In this document: positions 51,199-58,636 of the stretch, piece by piece
How positions within the stretch are numbered: position 1 is the stretch's first letter
Layout: every line of letters starts with the position of its first letter
From: Kribbella flavida DSM 17836
GTDB lineage: Bacteria; Actinomycetota; Actinomycetes; Propionibacteriales; Kribbellaceae
NCBI RefSeq assembly: GCF_000024345.1
Contig: NC_013729.1
Coordinates: forward strand, 2,728,001 to 2,792,000
Reading direction: 5' to 3'
Length of the DNA: 64,000 bases
Program-made: the position numbers and the translations under genes
Notes under the pieces: generated by a model
The model's input: only the letters and a program-made list of their open reading frames with translations
The model's database searches: none
What the model was told of the DNA's origin: nothing

Positions 51199-51873
51199 TT
51201 GCGTATCACCAGAAAAGCAGTAGCGGGCATGGCGGCACTGGCACTCGTCGGGGGCGGCGCAATTGCGATGGCGGCGTCGGCCGGTGCGGCGGAGTCGCCG
51301 GGCGCGCGGGACGCGACCACGTCGATCCCGAACTCCCAGGGCTCGGTGACCAACTGGCACCTCGGCAAGGGCAGCGTCTACGGCGACAACCTCGGCCCGG
51401 GCATGGTTCAGTGGTTCACCACCGTCTACGACGGCAGCGTGCACATGAAGGGCCTGGACGCCGACCTCAAGGCGAAGATCAGCAAGCCGGGCATCACGGG
51501 CCTGGAGTCGGACAGCCCGTACCCGGGCGCGACGCAACTGGCGGACAACCCCGGCCAGGGGGCCAACTCGACCGTGAAGTTCGAGGGTGACAACGGCGCC
51601 AAGCTGCAGCGCGCCTGGGTCCGGTGCGCCGACGGCAAGACCGCGCTCGGCGGCGGGTACCAGCGCGGCGACGAGGCGGTCGCCTCGATCAAGAACCTCC
51701 AGATCGTCAGCTCCGCCGCCACCCAGATCAAGGACGGCAAGGAGGTGTACGAGCCGATCGCCGGTGACAAGGCCGGCTCGCTCAAGCCGAACGCCTGGCT
51801 GGTCGAAGGCTTCAACAACGGCACGGTCGACCTGATCGTCCGGCCGACCGTGGTCTGCGCGAACATCGGCTGA
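51199..51873 (+). CDS. Secreted protein of unknown function
   Basis: A 224-residue exported protein. It starts at TTG 51199 with GGAGGGG well placed upstream, giving LRITRKAVAGMAALALVGGG and then an AASAGAAE cleavage region. The mature part has repeated Gly, Ser, Asp-rich strands such as GSVYGDNLGPGMVQWFTTVY and GYQRGDEAVASIKNLQIVS, and one Cys pair (RCADGK and VVCANIG) that may form a disulfide. The sequence resembles actinobacterial surface beta proteins, but I do not know a function. It lies alone between DAHP synthase and the phospholipase gene. Confidence 0.78.
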   Translation: MRITRKAVAGMAALALVGGGAIAMAASAGAAESPGARDATTSIPNSQGSVTNWHLGKGSVYGDNLGPGMVQWFTTVYDGSVHMKGLDADLKAKISKPGITGLESDSPYPGATQLADNPGQGANSTVKFEGDNGAKLQRAWVRCADGKTALGGGYQRGDEAVASIKNLQIVSSAATQIKDGKEVYEPIAGDKAGSLKPNAWLVEGFNNGTVDLIVRPTVVCANIG

Positions 51874-52068
51874 CCAGCAATTCCGGCCGATCGCGGCCGG
51901 CATTTCGGGCAAACGCTCGGCCGGGTGTTGCGGTCGAGCGTTTTCCTGTCGTCCGTCGTCGTGGTGCACGCGGTCGCCGGCGATTTCGGCGTACGGCGGC
52001 CGGCTTTTCTTCACCGAGCTGTTCCGAGGTGTTCACCCGGGGAGATCTGCTTGCTCTAGCCTGCGAGC

Positions 52069-54144
52069 ATGACTGAGATCTCCCGCCGTCTCGTCCTGGG
52101 TTCCGCGGCCGGTGGCGCAGCGCTCTCGCTGCTGCCGCCGTCGCTGCACACCGCCATGGCACGGCCGCCCCGCAAGGGTGGCCTGAAGGCCGTCGAGCAC
52201 GTGATCGTGCTGATGCAGGAGAATCGTTCCTTCGATCACTACTTCGGCACCCTGCGCGGGGTCCGGGGGTTCGGCGACCGCCGGCCGCTGCGGCTGCGTG
52301 ACGGCCGGTCGGTGTTCCAGCAGCCGAAGCCCGGGGGCGGGGAGGTGCTGCCGTTCTCGATCCGGAAGGCGGCCGCCGCCGAGGGCCGCGACCCCGGCGA
52401 CATCCAGTACCTGGCCGCGCTGGCGCACGGCTTCACCGACGCCACCCAGGCCTGGGGCAACGGCTGGAACGACGACTGGGTGGCGGCCAAGACCGCCGCG
52501 GCGATGACGCACTACGAGCGCCGCGACATCCCGCTGCAGTACGAGCTGGCCGAGACCTTCACGATCTGCGACGCCTACCACTGCTCGGTCAACGGCTCGA
52601 CCAACCCGAACCGCAACTACCTGTGGTCCGGCACCACCGGCTACGAGCCGGGGACGACGCAGCGCGCGGTCACCAACGCGGCGTACTCCTACGACCACGC
52701 CGGCTACGACTGGACGGCGTACCCGGAGCGGCTGGAGCAGGCCGGGGTGTCCTGGCAGATCTATCAGGAGTGGGACAACTTCACCGACAACGCGGTCGAG
52801 TACTTCCGCACGTTCAAGGACATCGGGCAGCGGATCCTGGCGAACGTGCCGGGTGGTTACCGGACCACCGAGGAGTTCTACGACAAGCTGTTCGCCAAGA
52901 CGCCGGAGCAGCGGGCGCTGGCGCTGAGGCAGCTCGACGCGGCGGTCGCGAAGCTGCCGAAGTGGGACCAGAAGCTGTTCCGGCAGGCGATGTACCGGTC
53001 CGAGCCGGAGACGCTGGTGCCGCGGCTGCGCGCGGACATCAAGGCCGGGCGGCTGCCGCAGGTGAGCTGGCTGGTGCCGTCGGCGATCGACTCCGAGCAC
53101 CCGAGCACGTCCACGCCGGTCGGCAGCGCGAACCTGGTCTACGACCTGCTCGACGCGATCGCCGAGGACCCCGAGGTCTGGTCGAAGACCGTGCTGCTGA
53201 TCAACTTCGACGAGAACGACGGGTACTTCGACCACGTGCCGCCGCCGGTCGCGCCGCGGCCGGCCGCCGGCAACGGCGACGACTGGTACGACGGCCGGCC
53301 GATCGGACTCGGGCCGCGGGTGCCGATGACGGTGGTGTCGCCGTGGACGATCGGCGGGCACGTCAACTCGCAGGTCTTCGACCACACCTCGGTGCTGCGG
53401 TTCCTGGAGACCTGGAGCGGAGTGCGCGAGCCGAACATCAGCAAGTGGCGGCGGACCGCCTGTGGCGACCTGACCTCGGCGTTCGACTTCCACCGGGCGT
53501 ACCGGCAGCCGTCGGTGGATCGGCCGGGCACGGTGCCGGCGCCGGTCGACCGGTGGAAGCCGACCCCGCCGGCCGAGCAGGCGCTGCCGGTGCAGGAGCC
53601 GGGGCGCCGCCCGGCCCGCGGGCTGCCGTACCAGCCGGTCGCTTCCGGGGCTGTTGCTGACGGCATCCTTCGGCTGCGGCTGGCCAACGAGGGCAAGGAA
53701 GCCGCGCACTTCGCGGTCTACCCGTACGGCGGGGAGCTGCCGGCGCCGGGGCACTTCGACGTCCGGGACGCCGAGGTGGTCCCGGTGGAGGTGGACGGGC
53801 CGTACGAGCTGGCGGTGCAGGGGCCGAACCGGTTCTGGGTCGAGCTGGCCGGCTCGACCGACGGGGCCGCGGCCGGGCTCGACGTCCGGGTGGACGGTCT
53901 GGGTGGGGTGCTGCGAATCGAGCTGGAGAACCACGGCAGCAAGCCGCTGACGGTCAAGCTCCGCTCGAAGGGCTACGGCAGCCGGACCATCACCCAGGAC
54001 GTGCGCGGCCGGCAGACCCGCACGCTCACCTGGCCCACCGACCAGGGCTGGTACGACGTCGAAGCCACCGTCGCCGAAGACCCCACCTACCGCCGCCGCC
54101 ACACCGGCCACGCCGAAACCGGCCGCCCGAGCGTCACCGGCTGA
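52069..54144 (+). CDS. Phosphocholine-specific phospholipase C (Tat-exported)
   Basis: A 691-residue non-zinc phospholipase C of the acid phosphatase-like superfamily. The Tat signal is ISRRLVLGSAAGGAALSLL. Catalytic and metal blocks follow: VIVLMQENRSFDHYFGTLRG, CDAYHCSVNGSTNPNRN, NFDENDGYFDHVPPP and the two C-terminal DUF756-type beta domains that end the family's long form. It would cleave phosphatidylcholine outside the cell to supply choline and phosphate. A strong terminator follows. Confidence 0.94.
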   Translation: MTEISRRLVLGSAAGGAALSLLPPSLHTAMARPPRKGGLKAVEHVIVLMQENRSFDHYFGTLRGVRGFGDRRPLRLRDGRSVFQQPKPGGGEVLPFSIRKAAAAEGRDPGDIQYLAALAHGFTDATQAWGNGWNDDWVAAKTAAAMTHYERRDIPLQYELAETFTICDAYHCSVNGSTNPNRNYLWSGTTGYEPGTTQRAVTNAAYSYDHAGYDWTAYPERLEQAGVSWQIYQEWDNFTDNAVEYFRTFKDIGQRILANVPGGYRTTEEFYDKLFAKTPEQRALALRQLDAAVAKLPKWDQKLFRQAMYRSEPETLVPRLRADIKAGRLPQVSWLVPSAIDSEHPSTSTPVGSANLVYDLLDAIAEDPEVWSKTVLLINFDENDGYFDHVPPPVAPRPAAGNGDDWYDGRPIGLGPRVPMTVVSPWTIGGHVNSQVFDHTSVLRFLETWSGVREPNISKWRRTACGDLTSAFDFHRAYRQPSVDRPGTVPAPVDRWKPTPPAEQALPVQEPGRRPARGLPYQPVASGAVADGILRLRLANEGKEAAHFAVYPYGGELPAPGHFDVRDAEVVPVEVDGPYELAVQGPNRFWVELAGSTDGAAAGLDVRVDGLGGVLRIELENHGSKPLTVKLRSKGYGSRTITQDVRGRQTRTLTWPTDQGWYDVEATVAEDPTYRRRHTGHAETGRPSVTG

Positions 54145-54151
54145 GCCCACC

Positions 54152-54183
54152 GTTTCCCGCAGGCCCAACGGCCTGCGGGAAAC
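54152..54183. terminator. Hairpin terminator after phospholipase C
   Basis: GTTTCCCGCAGGCC pairs perfectly with GGCCTGCGGGAAAC across the loop CAAC, eight bases after the stop. The U-tract is short. Confidence 0.8.
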
Positions 54184-54328
54184 AGCGCGGGTGCTGGGGG
54201 AGGCGTAGCGGGCGCTGAACTGGCGGGGAGCGTGCGGCCCATGCTCTTTCGGCGAGCTTGCTCGCGTGCTCAGCCCTCGCGGAGCTGTCAGCCGGCACGC
54301 CCGCTCGCGGGGGCACCCAGCGGCGTGA

Positions 54329-54583
54329 TCAGGCGATGGGGCCTTCGAGGCGGCGCTGGATTTCTTCGATGTCCTCGCGGGTGAGCTGGCCGAGGATGCG
54401 GGCGGCGGACACGACGGCGAGCGTGTTGTCCTGGTCCTCCGGTTCCGGGTCGGACTGCTCGTCCTCGAACGGCCAGGAGGCGACCGCGGACAGCATCTCC
54501 TCGCGCTCGACGAAGCCGGCGGCGTACAGTTCGAGGAAGCCGCGCAGAGACGGCCTGGTCTCGATGTTCGGGTCGTCATCCAT
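54329..54583 (-). CDS. Small conserved acidic protein
   Basis: An 84-residue acidic protein that starts MDDDPNIETRPSLRGFLELY and has helical GFVEREEMLSAVASWPF and a C-terminal GQLTREDIEEIQRRLEG. No known domain is recognised. The sequence looks soluble and alpha-helical. It follows ybaK on the same strand by 28 bases, so it may be in the same transcript. Confidence 0.7.
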   Translation of the reverse strand: MDDDPNIETRPSLRGFLELYAAGFVEREEMLSAVASWPFEDEQSDPEPEDQDNTLAVVSAARILGQLTREDIEEIQRRLEGPIA

Positions 54584-54611
54584 ACCGGCAGCTCCTCAGC
54601 TCCTCAGCTCG

Positions 54612-55103
54612 TCAGCGGGCGATCGGCGCGGTGCGGGCGGAGGTGACGGCGATCAGGTCGGTGGGCGCCAGGCCGAGGTCGAGGCCGCGGCGGCCGCCGG
54701 AGACGTAGACGATGGCGTGCTCGGTGGCGCCGGCGTCGACGACGGTCGGCAGCGCGCGCTTCTGGCCGATCGGGCTGATCCCGCCGACGACGTACCCGGT
54801 GGTGCGCTCGGCCGCGGCCGGGTCGGCCATCACCGCCTTCTTGCCGTCGAGCGCCGCGGCCACGGCCTTCAGGTCGAGCTGCCGGTCCACCGGCACGACG
54901 CCGACCGCGAGCTTGCCGTCGACCTCCACCAGCAGCGTCTTGAACACCTGCTCCGGGGCGAGCCCGAGCGCGTCGGCCGCCTCCAGCCCGTAGGACTTCG
55001 CCGCCGGGTCGTGCTCGTAGGCGTGCGTGGTGAACGGCACCCCGGCCTTGGTCAGGGTGACGGTCGCAGGCGTGCCCTGCCCGGCTTGCTTCGTCTTGGC
55101 CAC
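54612..55103 (-). CDS. ybaK: Cys-tRNA(Pro) deacylase, YbaK/EbsC family
   Basis: A 163-residue editing enzyme that removes Cys mischarged on tRNA(Pro). Features are PFTTHAYEHDPAAKSYGLEA, QVFKTLLVEVDGKLAVGVVP, TTGYVVGGISPIGQKRALP and the C-terminal GLDLGLAPTDLIAVTSA. The catalytic Lys lies in the QVFKTLL block. The length is normal. It lies between the small acidic protein and a SufR-like regulator, all on the minus strand. Confidence 0.93.
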   Translation of the reverse strand: MAKTKQAGQGTPATVTLTKAGVPFTTHAYEHDPAAKSYGLEAADALGLAPEQVFKTLLVEVDGKLAVGVVPVDRQLDLKAVAAALDGKKAVMADPAAAERTTGYVVGGISPIGQKRALPTVVDAGATEHAIVYVSGGRRGLDLGLAPTDLIAVTSARTAPIAR

Positions 55104-55113
55104 GCTTCCGAGC

Positions 55114-55794
55114 TTAGAGCTTTTCGGCGGTTTCGCGTGGTTCCAGCCGGACGCAGCAGTGGCCGGGTGTCGGTCGCAGCGTGGCCTGCAGGGCGGGTTC
55201 GCCGCGCGCTTCGAGCAGGCCTTCGACCAGGCGCAGGTTCATCGTGCAGATCAGCTTGGTGTGCCGCTGGACGAGCGCGTGGAACGGGCAGTTCGCGAAG
55301 GTGACCGCCGGTCCGTCGCTGCGCGGCTCGAACCCCTGACGGTCGAGGATCTCGGTCAACGGCTCGTCCGGCCGCGCCAGCGAGGCGCCGTACGCGTGGG
55401 CGCGCCGTTCCAGCGCCTGCCCGGGCGAACCGCCCGACTGCTCGGCGTCTTCGACGGCCGCCGCCAGCAGTTGCCCCGCGACGGCGTACCGGCGCTCGGG
55501 CAGCGAGAGCTCGATCTCGGCGTCGGAGCGGCGGTAGAGCTTGGCCGGGCGCCCCGCGCCCGGGCCCTGCCGACCGGTACGGCGTTCGTGCACGACCGTG
55601 AGCAGGCCTTCGGTCGCCAGCTTGTCCAGGTGGAACGCGGCGGTCGTCCGGGGGATCGCCAGCGCCGCGGCCGCATCGTCGCGGCTGACCGGCACGTCCG
55701 CCGCCCCGACGTGCTCGTACAGCCGGCGCCGGGTCGGTTCGTCCAGGGCGGCGACCGCCTGGAGCTTCGCCTGCAGGTTCGACGGGCGGTCCAC
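55114..55794 (-). CDS. Helix-turn-helix regulator with C-terminal Cys motif (SufR-like)
   Basis: A 226-residue regulator. The N-terminal winged helix includes VSRDDAAAALAIPRTTAAFHLDKLATEG. The C-terminal half carries NCPFHALVQRHTKLICTMNL and later GHCCVRLEP, a Cys pattern like that of SufR-type repressors which bind an Fe-S cluster (C-x13-C). It is divergent from folE with a 71-base shared promoter region. Regulation of GTP cyclohydrolase by such a protein is not established; the target is unknown. The alternative view is an ArsR-type HTH protein. Confidence 0.82.
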   Translation of the reverse strand: MDRPSNLQAKLQAVAALDEPTRRRLYEHVGAADVPVSRDDAAAALAIPRTTAAFHLDKLATEGLLTVVHERRTGRQGPGAGRPAKLYRRSDAEIELSLPERRYAVAGQLLAAAVEDAEQSGGSPGQALERRAHAYGASLARPDEPLTEILDRQGFEPRSDGPAVTFANCPFHALVQRHTKLICTMNLRLVEGLLEARGEPALQATLRPTPGHCCVRLEPRETAEKL

Positions 55795-55865
55795 GGGATG
55801 ATTCTATCTCCAACTTTCGTTGACGAAACAGTAAGCTGAGCGTCGTCGATCACCAGGAGGGGCGT

Positions 55866-56492
55866 ATGACCACGATCCGGACCGAGCTCGTTGAGACCGC
55901 CACGCCGGCGACCCTGCACGTGGTGGGAGGGCGTCCGGCGATCGACCTGGCCGCGGCCGAACGGGCCGTCGCGGACCTGCTGGTCGCGCTCGGCCGGGAC
56001 CCGCACTCCGCGCACCTCGCCGAGACCCCCCGCCGGGTCGCGAACGCGTACGCCGAGATGCTGACGCCGCGGGAGTTCGACCTGACCACCTTCCCGAACG
56101 ACGAGGGGTACGACGAGCTGGTGCTGGCCCGCGACATCCCGGTCCAGTCGCTGTGCGAGCACCACATGCTGCCGTTCCAGGGCGTCGCGCACGTCGGCTA
56201 CCTGCCGGGTGCGCGGATCCTCGGGCTGTCCAAACTGGCTCGTGTGGTCGAGCTGTTCGCCCGCGACCTGCAGGTCCAGGAGCGGCTGACCAAGCAGGTC
56301 GCCGACTGGCTGCAGCTCCAGCTGGCGCCGAAGGGCGTCGGCGTGGTGATCGAGGCCGAGCACCAGTGCATGTCGTTGCGCGGCGTCCGGGCGACCGGCT
56401 CGACGACGGTCACCTCGGCCGTGCACGGCGCACTGCGCGAGAACCCGGCGTCCCGCCAGGAGTTTTTCGCCCTGACCGGGATCGCCGCCTAG
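55866..56492 (+). CDS. folE: GTP cyclohydrolase I
   Basis: A 208-residue enzyme that opens folate (and pterin) synthesis by converting GTP to dihydroneopterin triphosphate. Zinc ligands are in LCEHHMLPFQGVAHVGYLP and VVIEAEHQCMSLRGV, and the remaining signature is GARILGLSKLARVVELFARD. The N-terminal part of 30 residues is weakly conserved, as usual. AGGAGG at 55855-55860 fits ATG 55866. It faces a SufR-like regulator. Confidence 0.95.
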   Translation: MTTIRTELVETATPATLHVVGGRPAIDLAAAERAVADLLVALGRDPHSAHLAETPRRVANAYAEMLTPREFDLTTFPNDEGYDELVLARDIPVQSLCEHHMLPFQGVAHVGYLPGARILGLSKLARVVELFARDLQVQERLTKQVADWLQLQLAPKGVGVVIEAEHQCMSLRGVRATGSTTVTSAVHGALRENPASRQEFFALTGIAA

Positions 56493-56513
56493 GTGGCGCT
56501 GACGAGACAGGCG

Positions 56514-56831
56514 CTAGGCGGTCGCGACCACCGGAGCGTGGGTGTGCCGACCGGTGGCGAGGATGTGGCTCACCTCGCCGGGCAGCAGGTCGGTGCCGGG
56601 CACCGGTTCCATCTCGGACACGTCGTGCCAGCGGACCACGGTCGCGCCGCAGTGGCCGTGCACGGCGAGGATCGAGTCGAGGTCCGGCCAGACGGCGGTC
56701 GAGGGGTTGCTGCCGTGCCAGCGCAGCGCCACGGAGCCGTCGGTGAACACGCAGCCCTCGGCCACCACCCCGGTGCCGGAGACGCCGCTGACGTCGGTGA
56801 AGCGAACGAGGTCGAAGGTCTGCGGCTTCAC
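56514..56831 (-). CDS. Small conserved protein with VSGTGVVAEG domain (copy 2)
   Basis: A 105-residue protein that shares the domain of 48919-49320: FDLVRFTDVSGVSGTGVVAE, VALRWHGSNPSTAVWPDLDS and ILAVHGHCGATVVRWHD. The shared block has a run of more than 20 identical residues. The tail differs: EPVPGTDLLPGEVSHILATG. GTG 56831 aligns with the start of copy 1. In-frame codons run to 56927 but are not shared with copy 1. The function is unknown. Confidence 0.75.
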   Translation of the reverse strand: MKPQTFDLVRFTDVSGVSGTGVVAEGCVFTDGSVALRWHGSNPSTAVWPDLDSILAVHGHCGATVVRWHDVSEMEPVPGTDLLPGEVSHILATGRHTHAPVVATA

Positions 56832-57199
56832 CGGCGAACCTCCGCGGTCGCGGTGGCCGGTGAGCCTGAGGGAGCTGTTGCCATGGTCCTTTCCCGGAAC
56901 TCGGCACGGATGAGCGACTCGCCACAAACCGGGGACAAGTACCGACTGTCAGCGGGGAAGAACGGTCCGTAGCGACACATCTTCTGTTCAACAAGCTAGA
57001 ACCAAACCCGCCGGAAGCGCCAGAGGTGCCCGCGCGTGTCTCAGCAATCGATCAGGGCCTGCCCGGCAGCTGAAAAGTCCGGCCCGGCGGGTTTGTCCGG
57101 CCGGCGGCGGGACACCCGGCCTGCTCCTGACAAACTCGCGCGGTCGTTGCTGAGGACAAATAGCGGGCGGCGAGCCGGTCCGCGTGGTCGAATACCGGG
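56832..57199. other. Intergenic region before Hen1
   Basis: Between the small conserved gene and hen1 I see no protein gene. GC-rich inverted blocks (CCGGCCCGG and CCGGCCGG) lie around 57077-57105. AT-rich stretches around 56975-57010 may hold the promoter for the minus-strand gene. The Hen1 start has a short GAATAC element directly before it. Confidence 0.5.
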
Positions 57200-58636
57200 G
57201 TGTTCCTGAGCCTCGGCACCACCTCGGCCGGTCTCGGCGCCCCGGCGTCCGAGTTCGGCTTCCTGCTGCACAAGAACCCGGCCCGGCCGCAGTCGCTGAG
57301 CGTCACCGGCGGTACGGCGTACGTGCTGTACCCGGAGGCGACCGAGGCGCGGTGCACGGCCGCGGTGCTCCTGGAGGTGGACCCGATCGCGCTGGTCCGC
57401 TCCGGCAAGGGCCGGGCGGCGGAGGGATTCACGCTCGGGCAGTACGTCAACGACCGCCCGTACGCCGCGTCCAGCCTGCTGGCGGTCGCGCTCGGCAAGC
57501 TGTTCCGGACCGCGATGAACGGGCGGTGCGACGCGCGTCCCGAACTGGCGGCGCGCCGGATCGCGCTCGACGTCCACGTGCCCGCGCTGCCGTGCCGCGG
57601 GGGACCGGAGCTGGCGGAACGCTTCTTCGCACCGCTCGGCTGGTCGGTCGACGCCCGGCCGATTCCGCTCGACCCGGAGATCCCGGAGTGGGGTGACTCC
57701 CGCTACGTCGACCTTCACCTGCACGGCGAGCTGCGGCTGGCGGACGCGCTGAACCACCTCTACGTGCTGCTCCCCGTGCTGGACGACGCGAAGCACTACT
57801 GGGTCGGCCCCGACGAGGTCGACAAGCTCGTGCGGGCCGGCGACGGCTGGCTGGGTGCCCACCCGGCCAAGGACCTCATCACCCGCCGCTACCTGGCTCA
57901 CAGCCGCTCGCTGACCGACGCCGCCCTCGACCGTCTCACCGAGGTCGACGGGCAAGAGCTGCCGGAGGATCCGGCCGGCGAAGCCGGCGACGACGTCCCC
58001 GTGACGCCGGCACCGGGCGGCGTTTCGCTGGCGGTCGAGCGGCGGCGGGTCGTCCTGGACGTGGTGCGGGAGGTCGGCGCTCGGCGGGTCGCCGACGTGG
58101 GCTGCGGGGAAGGCGCTCTGGTCGCGGAGCTGCTGAAGGACGGCGGGATCGACCAGGTGCTGGCGACCGACGTGTCGGCGCGGGCGCTGGATCAGCTGGA
58201 GCGGCGTTTGCACGTGCGGGAGATGTCCGACCGGCAGCGCGAGCGGCTGCGGCTGTTCCAGTCGTCGGTGACGTACGCCGACGAGCGGCTGGCCGGGGTG
58301 GACGCGGCGGTGCTGATGGAGGTGGTCGAGCACGTCGACCCGCCGCGGCTGCCGGCGCTGGCCCAGGCGGTCTTCGGCGCGGCCCGGCCGGGTGCCGTGG
58401 TGGTGACGACGCCGAACGCGGAGTACAACGTGCGCTTCGAGAGCCTGCCGGCCGGGCAGTTCCGGCACCCCGACCACCGGTTCGAGTGGACCCGCGCGGA
58501 GTTCCGCGCCTGGGCCGAGAAGGTCGCCGCCACCTACAGGTACGCCGTGACGTTCCGCCCGGTCGGCCCGGAGGATCCTGAGGTCGGGCCGCCGACCCAG
58601 CTCGCCCTGTTCCGCCGCCAGGAGGCCGTCCGATGA
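57200..58636 (+). CDS. hen1: Hen1 3'-terminal RNA ribose 2'-O-methyltransferase
   Basis: A 478-residue protein that methylates the 2'-OH at a cleaved RNA 3' end so that repaired RNA resists cutting again. The N-terminal domain (FGFLLHKNPARPQSLSVTGG) is the bacterial Hen1 partner domain. The C-terminal methyltransferase has the SAM loop VADVGCGEGALVAELL, the Mn-binding E-x-x-E-H in LMEVVEHVDPPRLP and the His block FRHPDHRFEW. It overlaps pnkp by ATGA, the diagnostic Hen1-Pnkp RNA repair operon. GTG 57200 is used. Confidence 0.95.
   Translation: MFLSLGTTSAGLGAPASEFGFLLHKNPARPQSLSVTGGTAYVLYPEATEARCTAAVLLEVDPIALVRSGKGRAAEGFTLGQYVNDRPYAASSLLAVALGKLFRTAMNGRCDARPELAARRIALDVHVPALPCRGGPELAERFFAPLGWSVDARPIPLDPEIPEWGDSRYVDLHLHGELRLADALNHLYVLLPVLDDAKHYWVGPDEVDKLVRAGDGWLGAHPAKDLITRRYLAHSRSLTDAALDRLTEVDGQELPEDPAGEAGDDVPVTPAPGGVSLAVERRRVVLDVVREVGARRVADVGCGEGALVAELLKDGGIDQVLATDVSARALDQLERRLHVREMSDRQRERLRLFQSSVTYADERLAGVDAAVLMEVVEHVDPPRLPALAQAVFGAARPGAVVVTTPNAEYNVRFESLPAGQFRHPDHRFEWTRAEFRAWAEKVAATYRYAVTFRPVGPEDPEVGPPTQLALFRRQEAVR

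Noticed and set aside
52033..54579. A long minus-strand frame over phospholipase C
   Set aside because: It is an antisense shadow of a gene with clear catalytic motifs and coding bias.
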